64,000 nucleotides of DNA from Kluyvera genomosp. 3 (GTDB taxonomy: Bacteria; Pseudomonadota; Gammaproteobacteria; Enterobacterales; Enterobacteriaceae), in assembly GCA_002211745.1 (NCBI GenBank), contig CP022114.1, positions 3,132,645 to 3,196,644 on the forward strand, in the 5' to 3' direction. Below are positions 19,627 to 27,369 of this stretch, piece by piece. The notes under the pieces were generated by a model, which ran no database searches, had not been told where the DNA came from, and saw only the letters and a list, made by a program, of their open reading frames with translations. The translations under genes and the position numbers were made by a program. Within the stretch, counting starts at the first letter, position 1. Each line of letters opens with the position of its first letter.

Positions 19627-21003
19627 ATGAAAAAAGAAACTTACTCCAATGAAATCCTACGTATAAAAAGACACAAGAAGCATTTAAAAAAAAGTAAGTC
19701 TTTAAAAAGAAGAGACAGAAGGTATAAACTTTTAAAGAAACTCACCAAAATAAAGAAATTTAATGGTGTAGCGATTGTTAATTCCTTCATATCACAAGAA
19801 ATTAATAGTGCCAATTGCAAGAACAAGCACTTAGAAAAAAAAGAAAAGGTAAAAATAAGCCTACCATCAAACTTTGATATTTTTAGCAACACTGAAGATG
19901 TTATAAAAAAGATAATTAGAATTTCAGAAAAAATACTATCTCCGGGTTTGAATGACATTATCATTGATCATCGAAACGTGATTAAAAGCAGTCTTTCGAG
20001 CGAATCGCTTTTCGGCCTTTTATTAACTGAAGTTGTTAGTAATCGCAGGAAGCAATTGAATGAAAGAATTTCTGTTCGCGGTTTTTTCCCAAAGAGACAC
20101 GGGGCTGTTAAGTCTATCGTTGAGAAAATTGGTATAGTTCGAGAACTAATTAATGACGATCCCTTCTCCGACGCTGATGAAAACAACCATGATAGTAATG
20201 TCCATTACTTCCGTTATGATAACAGATATAGTCAGAGTGTCAGCGTCAAAGACGATAAAAAAAGGAAAGTCGCTGAAGGCTGTGTTGCATATTTAGAAAC
20301 TTGCATGAATGCACACCGACTTACAATTAAGAAAGAAGCTCAAGACCGCTTACGGGCCTGCCTGGGAGAGGTTTTTGATAATGCGGAAGAACATTGTGGT
20401 AGAACTAGACCCGTTTGGTTCGTTAGAGGGTATTTTAATGAAATCGAGAATGAAAGTGATCGCTATCTAGAACTCTCTGTTTTTAATTTAGGCAATTCTA
20501 TTTCTGAAAACTTCTCTTCTTTACCTGAAAAAAGCCAAATAAAAAACATTGCTCATAATTATGTTCAAAGACATTTAAGTTCCTCTAAGGAAAATGCACT
20601 CTACACTGTTGCAGCATTACAAGGTCAGGTTAGTACAAAAAAAGACCTAGACCCAACTCGTGGGCAAGGTACAGTTACTTTAATTGAAACATTTGAATCA
20701 ATATATCAGGCCTACACTAATCTAAGGGCACCAGGTGAAAATAGAGTTAAAGCTCAGATGAATCTCATTTCTGGTGATACAGTTATAGTATTTGATGGTA
20801 CATACCAATCGAAAGTCGTTGAGCTTGAAGATGGTAGCGAAACATTCCAAATGCCATTCAATACTAACCAAACCTTACAATCACCACCTGATACTAAAAA
20901 GGTGTATACTATGAAGGATGCATGGTTTCCTGGAGTAATGATCAGCATCAGGATACCGCTTCAAGGAAGCACTGAACCTTTGCGAGGAGATTCTAATGAA
21001 TGA
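19627..21003 (+). CDS. GHKL-type ATPase of a three-gene module
   Basis: An intact 458-residue protein. Residues 1-45 are extremely basic (RHKKHLKKSKSLKRRDRR), suggesting nucleic-acid or membrane-surface binding. Residues about 75-140 (IIIDHRNVIKSSLSSESLFG) resemble a STAS-like sheet. The GHKL fold is suggested by an N-box at 247-256 (GEVFDNAEEH), a G1-like motif at 286-292 (FNLGNSI, Asn in place of the usual Asp) and a G2-like motif at 344-354 (TRGQGTVTLIE). This resembles anti-sigma kinase ATPases such as RsbW. The last bases overlap the next gene by eight. Function as a sensor or switch is inference. Confidence 0.65.
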   Translation: MKKETYSNEILRIKRHKKHLKKSKSLKRRDRRYKLLKKLTKIKKFNGVAIVNSFISQEINSANCKNKHLEKKEKVKISLPSNFDIFSNTEDVIKKIIRISEKILSPGLNDIIIDHRNVIKSSLSSESLFGLLLTEVVSNRRKQLNERISVRGFFPKRHGAVKSIVEKIGIVRELINDDPFSDADENNHDSNVHYFRYDNRYSQSVSVKDDKKRKVAEGCVAYLETCMNAHRLTIKKEAQDRLRACLGEVFDNAEEHCGRTRPVWFVRGYFNEIENESDRYLELSVFNLGNSISENFSSLPEKSQIKNIAHNYVQRHLSSSKENALYTVAALQGQVSTKKDLDPTRGQGTVTLIETFESIYQAYTNLRAPGENRVKAQMNLISGDTVIVFDGTYQSKVVELEDGSETFQMPFNTNQTLQSPPDTKKVYTMKDAWFPGVMISIRIPLQGSTEPLRGDSNE

Positions 21004-21349
21004 CCTTATAAAAAATACACACATGAATACTGTTACCCTCGATTTTACTTCTGGTGATATGGCTGACATTTCTCTTTTTACCGGAAGAAAAAATGGAAGG
21101 AAAGCAAAACAATATTTCAATGTAAAAAATGGTGATCGCTTTATCTTTATCGCTAACGATTACCAAGTGATTACTAGTTCGTATTTTTTAGGATTAGTTG
21201 GAGAAGAACTAACTACGTTACTTAAAAAACTTAATAATATTAATGATCTTCTCCTTCGAGTGGACTTTACGCAACTTAATGAAGTTAGTCAAAATGAGTG
21301 TGTTAGAGCTATAAAAAGAGGCCTTTCCGAAAATGAATTACTTCTTTAA
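20996..21349 (+). CDS. STAS-like (DUF4325-like) small protein
   Basis: A 117-residue protein starting MNDLIKNTHMNTVTLDFTSG. The segment ANDYQVITSSYFLGLVGEEL followed by a helical part is the pattern of STAS-like DUF4325 proteins, in which a Ser at the helix start takes the place of the phosphorylated Ser of anti-sigma antagonists. It overlaps the ATPase by eight bases and the next gene by 17, so all three are translationally coupled. A kinase/antagonist pair of the RsbW-RsbV kind is the obvious model, unproven. Confidence 0.6.
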   Translation: MNDLIKNTHMNTVTLDFTSGDMADISLFTGRKNGRKAKQYFNVKNGDRFIFIANDYQVITSSYFLGLVGEELTTLLKKLNNINDLLLRVDFTQLNEVSQNECVRAIKRGLSENELLL

Positions 21350-21918
21350 TTTTATGGAATTAACTAATGCAGTGCCTAGATTTTATGGTAGCCTCTTCGG
21401 TCCAGAATCATATTCCTATGTTGGTTTAAGTTTTTTTAATTTTGGTGAGAAAGAAAACTCAGGACTTTCAGCAAGCGACATTATTGCTTCTCTTGCATTG
21501 CTCGTATCTGCAATTGCTCTTTTGTACTCTTGGTTTCAGAACAATCAAAACACAAAAAGAGCAATAAAAGAAACATTTTGGATGCGTGAAGTAATAATCC
21601 CGAAATTTTTAACTCCATTTTTCGAGTTTATTCAGGAATCCCTGAACGATACAAATCGATTGTCGCAGGAACCCATCAAATCAGGGACTTGGAGTTTTTT
21701 ACAGCACTTACGCGCTTATTGAAATGAACAGAATCAGGGATTCCTCTCACCTTTTAAGCATATCTTCTAAAGACCTCGGAACCGCTATAAAAAATCATGT
21801 CGAGGATTTCGAAAATGAAATAATGGCAATTAGTTCTTATGATGATTATGTTGATACTTTAGGGAACTTCGCATCAAAAGTTATCTTTGACATCCAGAAT
21901 GCTCAGATGTCTGCCTAA
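21333..21918 (+). CDS. single-pass membrane protein, third gene of the module; one frame break
   Basis: About 195 residues after repair in the T-run near 21696. The N-terminal 45 residues are followed by one membrane helix (SDIIASLALLVSAIALLYSW) and a cytoplasmic helical domain beginning QNNQNTKRAIKETFWMREVI and continuing YALIEMNRIRDSSHLLSISS. The alternative start at 21354 (MELTNAVPRF) is equally possible. A membrane protein at the end of a sensor operon could be the effector, but I recognise no family. Confidence 0.55.
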
Positions 21919-21969
21919 CTCTTAGGCTGGTAAAAGATCCAGCCCTTAAATATCAAATGAGACTAAGAG
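21919..21969 (+). terminator. nested hairpin at the end of the insert operon
   Basis: Inner arms GGCTGG and CCAGCC (21925-21944) are enclosed by outer arms CTCTTAG and CTAAGAG. It begins directly after the last stop codon. There is no strong T-run, so it may slow rather than stop transcription toward rlmI. Confidence 0.45.
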
Positions 21970-22002
21970 CTACTTATTCTTTAATTTCCCTTGAGAGTTA
22001 CT

Positions 22003-23231
22003 ATGAAAACGCTGCAAGATTTAACTGAAACCAACTTTACAAGGTTTGCTAGTTTAGTGTTAGCCAAAGGGCGCGAAAAATCATTGCTGCGCCGTCATCC
22101 CTGGGTCTTTTCCGGCGCGGTTGCCCGCATGGAAGGCAAAGCCAGCCTCGGTGAGACCATTGATATTGTCGACCATCAGGGTAAATGGTTAGCCCGCGGC
22201 GCGTATTCCCCGCCTCGCAGATCCGCGCTCGCGTCTGGACGTTTGACGCTAATGAAAGCATCGATATCGATTTCTTCGTCCGCCGCCTTCAGCAGGCGCA
22301 AAGCTGGCGCGACTGGCTGGCGAAAAAAGATGGGCTGGATAGCTACCGTCTGATCGCCGGTGAATCTGACGGTCTGCCGGGCGTCACCATTGACCGTTTC
22401 GGCAACTTCCTGGTGCTGCAATTGCTGAGCGCCGGTGCCGAATACCAGCGCGCCGCGCTAATTAGCGCCCTGCAAACCCTCTACCCGGAATGCGCCATCT
22501 ACGATCGTAGCGATGTTGCGGTGCGTAAAAAAGAAGGCATGGAGCTGACCCAAGGCCCGGTGACCGGTGAATTGCCGCCAGCGCTGCTGCCGATTGAAGA
22601 ACACGGCATGAAGCTGCTGGTCGATATTCAGGGCGGCCATAAAACCGGTTATTACCTCGATCAGCGCGATAGCCGCCTGGCGACCCGCCGCTATGTTGAA
22701 GACAAACGCGTCCTGAACTGCTTCTCCTACACCGGCGGTTTTGCCGTTTCGGCGCTGATGGGCGGCTGCCGCCAGGTCACCAGCGTCGATACGTCTCAGG
22801 AAGCGCTGGACGTCGCGCGCCAGAACGTTGAGCTTAACAAACTCGACCTGAGCAAAGCGGAGTTCGTGCGCGACGACGTGTTTAAACTGCTGCGTAAATA
22901 TCGCGATCAGGGCGAGAAATTCGATGTCATCGTGATGGATCCGCCGAAATTCGTCGAAAACAAAAGCCAGCTGATGGGCGCCTGCCGCGGCTATAAAGAC
23001 ATCAACATGCTGGCTATTCAGTTACTGAATCCGGGCGGCGTGCTGCTGACTTTCTCCTGTTCTGGCCTGATGACCGCAGATTTATTCCAGAAAATCATTG
23101 CCGATGCCGCTGTAGATGCCGGTCGTGATGTACAATTTATAGAGCAGTTCCGTCAGGCAGCCGATCACCCGGTGATTGCGACGTACCCGGAAGGACTGTA
23201 CTTGAAAGGATTTGCCTGCCGCGTCATGTAA
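22003..23231 (+). CDS. rlmI: RlmI, 23S rRNA m5C1962 methyltransferase, with a replaced N-terminus; one frame break
   Basis: It methylates C1962 of 23S rRNA using S-adenosylmethionine. From [20 protein letters not shown] on, the protein matches E. coli RlmI, with an N-terminal PUA domain, an [20 protein letters not shown] strand, and the methyltransferase motifs [30 protein letters not shown] and FSCSG (catalytic Cys). A base is missing in the C-run near 22215. The normal MSVR start is gone; the insert supplies ATG at 22003 and the leader [20 protein letters not shown] at 21991 is an alternative. Enzyme activity is probably kept, but expression now depends on the insert. Confidence 0.92.
22052..22063 (+). 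repeat. right direct repeat of the insert (attR-like)
   Basis: Exact second copy of GTTTAGTGTTAG. It encodes part of SLVLA in the new RlmI leader, so the junction keeps the reading frame. Confidence 0.85.
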
Positions 23232-23262
23232 CTTGAAAAGCGAAATGGTGTCTATATATATA
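23232..23262 (+). promoter_or_regulatory. possible heat-shock (sigma-32) promoter of hspQ
   Basis: CTTGAAA directly follows the rlmI stop, and CTATATAT begins 13 bp further on. The -35 matches the sigma-32 consensus and the spacing fits; the -10 is a weak match to CCCCATNT. E. coli hspQ is heat induced from a sigma-32 promoter at this place. Confidence 0.5.
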
Positions 23263-23299
23263 GTAGAAGTAGAGAGAGGCCATTTCCCGGGAGGTGAGT

Positions 23300-23620
23300 A
23301 TGATGATTACCAGCAAATTCGGTATCGGCCAGCAGGTGCGTCACTCCCTGCTGGGCTATCTGGGCGTGGTGGTAGATATCGACCCGGTTTACTCGCTTGA
23401 CGATCCTGATCCCGACGATCTGGCGGCTAACGACGAACTACGCGCGTTGCCGTGGTATCACGTGGTGATGGAAGATGACGAAGGTCAGCCGGTGCATACC
23501 TATCTGGCCGAAGCCCAGTTGAGCAGTGAGCCGAGCGAGGATCATCCCGAACAACCGACGATGGATGAACTGGCGCGTACCATCCGCCGACAACTACAGG
23601 CACCGCGGCTGCGTAACTGA
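23300..23620 (+). CDS. hspQ: HspQ, heat-shock protein and ClpXP/Lon specificity factor
   Basis: An intact protein of about 106 residues, nearly identical in layout to E. coli Hsp[31 protein letters not shown], then [12 protein letters not shown]. It binds hemimethylated oriC DNA and helps degrade mutant DnaA. The start is ATG 23300 or 23303 (MITSK), with GGGAGG upstream; the in-frame GTG at 23294 is less likely. Confidence 0.93.
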   Translation: MMITSKFGIGQQVRHSLLGYLGVVVDIDPVYSLDDPDPDDLAANDELRALPWYHVVMEDDEGQPVHTYLAEAQLSSEPSEDHPEQPTMDELARTIRRQLQAPRLRN

Positions 23621-23633
23621 TTGCCGCGTTAAT

Positions 23634-23658
23634 AAAAAACCCGCTATGCGGGTTTTTT
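23634..23658. terminator. terminator between hspQ and yccU
   Basis: AAAAAACCCGC and GCGGGTTTTTT pair around TAT. It can serve both convergent genes. Confidence 0.9.
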
Positions 23659-23678
23659 TGTATTCTCAGCACGCGCGT

Positions 23679-24095
23679 TTATTTCGCGAGGCCCAGACGA
23701 GGGATCTCAATCGCCGGGCACCGATCCATCACCACCTGCATCCCCGCATTGCGCGCCAGCACAGCCGCCTGTTCGTTAATCACGCCAAGCTGCAGCCACA
23801 GCGTCTTCGCCCCGATGGCTATCGCCTCTTGCGCCACGCCCCACGCGGCTTCCGAATTGCGGAATACGTCAACCATATCGACCTTCTCCGGCACTTCGGC
23901 AAGGGTGGCGTAGCCTTGCTGCCCGAGCAGCGTTTTGCCGCCAACCTTCGGCGAAACAGGGATCACGTGATAGCCCTGATCCAACAGGTATTTCATCACC
24001 CGGTAGCTTGGACGGTCCGGCTTGTCGCTGGCGCCCACCAGCGCGATGGTTCGCGTGGTCGTCAAAATGCTGGCAATCTCGTTTTCAGTCATCAT
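23679..24095 (-). CDS. yccU: YccU, CoA-binding domain protein
   Basis: An intact protein of 138 residues with a Rossmann-type CoA-binding fold: [20 protein letters not shown] near the N-terminus, then [22 protein letters not shown] and a C-terminal [14 protein letters not shown]. The role in the cell is not known. ATG 24095 or 24092 fits the family start. In E. coli yccT lies between this gene and mgsA; here the spacer is only 130 bp. Confidence 0.92.
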   Translation of the reverse strand: MMTENEIASILTTTRTIALVGASDKPDRPSYRVMKYLLDQGYHVIPVSPKVGGKTLLGQQGYATLAEVPEKVDMVDVFRNSEAAWGVAQEAIAIGAKTLWLQLGVINEQAAVLARNAGMQVVMDRCPAIEIPRLGLAK

Positions 24096-24225
24096 TATCC
24101 TCCTGGCCAATCACTTAAGTGTACGCTAGTCCGCTAATGTCGGGCGTCAAATTTTTGCCAATCAGGGCTTGCAGCCTGATTCGCATGCAGTAATCTGTCT
24201 GGATTCAACACTCAGGGAAAGACAC

Positions 24226-24684
24226 ATGGAACTGACAACACGCACCTTACCGGCGCGTAAACACATCGCGCTGGTCGCGCATGACCACTGCAAAGATATG
24301 CTGATGAAATGGGTACAGCGCCATCAGGCCTGCCTGGCAAACCACACGCTGTCAGCGACCGGCACCACCGGTAACCTGGTACAACGCGCAACAGGCCTGG
24401 AAGTCCAGGCGATGCTCAGCGGCCCGATGGGCGGCGACCAGCAGGTTGGCGCGCTGATCTCCGAAGGGAAAATCGACGTGCTGATCTTCTTCTGGGATCC
24501 GCTCAACGCCGTACCCCATGACCCGGATGTGAAGGCTCTGCTGCGTCTGGCAACCGTCTGGAATATTCCGGTGGCCACCAACGCCGCCACCGCCGACTTT
24601 ATTATTCAGTCGCCTAACTTCAGCGAACCCGTGGATATTCTGATCCCAGATTATCCGCGCTATCTGGCAGATCGCCTGAAATAA
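24226..24684 (+). CDS. mgsA: methylglyoxal synthase
   Basis: An intact 152-residue enzyme. It turns dihydroxyacetone phosphate into methylglyoxal and phosphate, a bypass that relieves sugar-phosphate stress. Seen are [17 protein letters not shown], the phosphate-binding [29 protein letters not shown] with the catalytic Asp, and [20 protein letters not shown] with the active-site His and Asp. The ATG at 24226 gives [16 protein letters not shown]; an upstream in-frame start is not supported. Confidence 0.95.
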   Translation: MELTTRTLPARKHIALVAHDHCKDMLMKWVQRHQACLANHTLSATGTTGNLVQRATGLEVQAMLSGPMGGDQQVGALISEGKIDVLIFFWDPLNAVPHDPDVKALLRLATVWNIPVATNAATADFIIQSPNFSEPVDILIPDYPRYLADRLK

Positions 24685-24698
24685 TTCCTCACGTTCCC

Positions 24699-24728
24699 GG
24701 AGCCGACGCGGTGTCGGCTCCGTTCTTC
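24699..24728 (+). terminator. mgsA terminator
   Basis: A 9-bp stem (GGAGCCGAC / GTCGGCTCC) followed by GTTCTTC, between the convergent mgsA and helD stops. Confidence 0.75.
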
Positions 24729-24730
24729 GA

Positions 24731-26783
24731 TTACGGTTTTCTCGCCACCGGCACCGACAGTTGTTTTAACACCTCCACGAACGGCGACGGCTGCGCCTTA
24801 TTGAACAGCAGCCAGACGCGCAGTCGTGCGCGAGTCATCGCCACGTACAACAAGCGCCGCTCTTCAGCATCGGGGAAATCTTCCGGCTCAGGCAGCAACG
24901 CCTGCTCCATAATCGACTCACGCGCAGGGGCCGGAAAACCGTCAAAACCTTCCTGTAGCCCGAGTACAATCACATAATCCGCCTGCTGGCCCTTACTGGC
25001 GTGCACGGTCATGAAATCAATATTCAGCTTCGGCCAGCGCGTGGCCGCTTTCTCGAGGGCAGCAGGCTTGAGGTGGTGATAGCGGGCCAGCACCAGTATA
25101 CGCTGGTCCGGCGTCACGTAGCCGCTGAGCTTATCAAACAGTGCATCAAGCTTATCGTCCTCCAGCAGGGTGACGGCATTTTTGTCGCCCGTGGTCAGAC
25201 TGTTCAGCGGTTTATTCAGCTGGTGCGGGTTTTGCTGAATAAAGCGGTTAGCAATTTCACCGATGCGGTTGTTGAAGCGATAGGTGGTATCCAGCGCACA
25301 GTTATCCCTTCACCAAAATAGTGGTTGAAGGCGGTGGTCAACGACAGCTGCGCGCCGCTAAAGCGGTAAATCGCCTGCCAGTCATCGCCAACCGCATAAA
25401 GTGAAGTCTGCGAGTTTTGTTTACGTAGCGCCGCCAGCAGCGCCGCACGCTGCGGGGAGATGTCCTGAAATTCGTCGACCAGAATATGCTTCCACGGGCT
25501 GACGAAGCGTCCCTTGTCGAGGATGATAATCGCCTGGTGAATCAGACCGGAGAAATCGACGGCATTTTCGGCTTTCAGCGCGGCTTTCCACGCCTTCAAC
25601 ATCGGCGCCATCAGCTTAACCCGCTTGCCGAACAGATCCCGAATCTCCTCCGGCGCACCGGCAATCATCTCAGCCTGGGAACCGCCATGCATACGCATCA
25701 GGCTGACCCAGCGGTCAAGACGGCTGCCCATTCGCTTGATGATTTTTTCATCTTCCCAGAAGCTGTCTTCCTCTACATCCCAGCCCAGCTCTTCCTGTAA
25801 CCACAGGCGCCAACCTTTGGCCTGCGCTTTTTTCTCCCGGCACTGCTGCTGCCAACACGCGATAAACAATTTAGCGCGAGCAGCAGCATCGTTCTCCAAC
25901 TTACTGACGACCGGCACCTTCTTACTGCCTTGCTGAATGATTGACAGCGCCAGCGCATGGAAAGTACGCGCGGTGATGGCATCGGTATGCAGGCGCGTTT
26001 GCAGGCGCTCGTCCATCTCTTCAGCCGCCTTACGGCCAAAGGCCAGCAGCAAAATCTGTTCCGCCGAGGCTTCGCCGCGCTCAAGCAACCAGCCTGCACG
26101 CGCCACCAGCACCGACGTTTTACCACTACCGGCTCCCGCCAGCACCAGTAACGAACGCTCGCCGTTGACCACTGCACGCGCCTGAGACGGGTTCAGCGGT
26201 GACGATTCTATACGCGCAAAGAAGTCGCTGTACTGTTCCAGCATTGCTTCGGTGTAACGCTGATTATGTAGCGCGCGCCCGCTTTCTTTATCTGCCAGCC
26301 AAGCCTGACACTGCCGCCAGGCCTCGCGACAGTTATCAAATTCTTCCAGTCGGTTTGTCGGCAGCGGCAGACCCTCCAGCGCCTTAACGATCCGCTGACG
26401 AATGTCCTGCGCCTGCTGGCGAGTCAACCAGCGATTCTCTTCGCGGCTCCCGGCAATAACCGCCAGCTGTTCATCCAACAGCCCGGCGGCGATGTCACTC
26501 ATCTCCGCGCTCCACTGCTGCCACAATCCCAACAGATGACGGTGAAAGCGCTGCGTCTCGCCCCATTCTGTCCCGTGCAGGCGCACAGCTTTATTCTCGG
26601 GCAGCACGAACTCCAGCTCTCCCCACACCAGGCCGCGCTTGCAGTTAATCGCCAGTAACTGATTAAAGGGATGAGATATTCATGCTGAGGGCCGGACACC
26701 CGTACGCCCGCGTTGAGGATCTCAACCCGGTCATAAGGATGCTGCGCCATGCGCTTACCCAGCGTCGTTGCTTTTAATTCCAT
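24731..26783 (-). CDS. helD: HelD, DNA helicase IV (UvrD/Rep superfamily 1); two frame breaks
   Basis: About 684 residues after repair near 25305 and 26670, the normal E. coli length. It starts MELKATTLGKRMAQHPYDRV. Helicase motifs appear in order: Q/I region NPSQARAVVNGERSLLVLAG with AGAGSGKT (Walker A), HILVDEFQDISPQRA (Walker B), GDDWQAIYRFSGA (motif III), VHASKGQQADYVIV (motif V) and LLYVAMTRAR (motif VI). It unwinds DNA 3' to 5' and has a role in recombination. Convergent with mgsA, divergent from yccF. Confidence 0.93.
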
Positions 26784-26905
26784 GTCGTGCCGAATCCTGA
26801 CTTTTTCGATATCTCACAGTGTAACCGCCAGAGAATAGGTGCTCCAGCCTAAAAAAACGTTACAATCAGCAGGTCTTATTATTCACAGCGCTGCAGTGAG
26901 GATTT

Positions 26906-27351
26906 ATGCGTACTGTTCTGAATATTTTGAATTTTGTATTAGGTGGTTTTCTGACAACTCTCGGCTGGCTGCTGGCAACACTCGTCAGCATCGTTCTGAT
27001 TATTACGCTGCCGCTGACTCGCTCATGCTGGGAGATCACTAAGCTGTCGCTGGTGCCGTACGGCAACGAAGCGGTGCACGTCGATGAACTGGAACCCGGG
27101 CCAAAAGCAGCGTAATGAATGCGGGCGGCACTCTGCTCAATATTCTGTGGCTTGTGCTATTCGGCTGGTGGCTGTGCCTGACGCACATTATGGCCGGCAT
27201 CGCCCAATGCATCAGCATTATCGGTATTCCGGTCGGGATTGCGAACTTTAAAATAGCCGCTATTGCCCTGTGGCCAGTTGGGCGTCGGGTGGTGCCCGTC
27301 GAAGTGGCGCGCGCCGCGCGCGAAGCAAATGCCCGTCGCCGTTTTCAGTAA
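26906..27351 (+). CDS. yccF: YccF inner-membrane protein; one frame break
   Basis: About 148 residues, matching E. coli YccF: MRTVLNILNFVLGGFLTTLG, then LTRSCWEITKLSLVPYGNEA, and after the break near 27103 (one A missing from an A-run) GGTLLNILWLVLFGWWLCL and VGRRVVPVE. The protein carries two YccF domains and several membrane helices. Function is unknown. yccS follows by 18 bp, so they form an operon. Confidence 0.92.
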
Positions 27352-27369
27352 TCAGGACTCTTAACCGCT

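Larger units (their letters stand above)
19431..22063 (+). mobile_element. 2.63-kb AT-rich insert in the 5' end of rlmI
   Basis: The native rlmI sequence is interrupted after GTTTAGTGTTAG and resumes after a second copy of that 12-mer. The inserted DNA is clearly AT-richer than the neighbours and holds three overlapping genes. Its right end supplies an in-frame ATG and a 20-codon leader for rlmI. No integrase, transposase or terminal inverted repeat is visible. The pattern fits site-specific recombination by an enzyme supplied in trans. At 19500-19528 ATGAGTG and CACTCAT form an inverted repeat inside the left end. Confidence 0.85.

Noticed and set aside
19431-22063. Insertion sequence or transposon with a 12-bp target duplication
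   Set aside because: There is no transposase and no terminal inverted repeat, and the right end restores the target frame, which fits site-specific recombination better.
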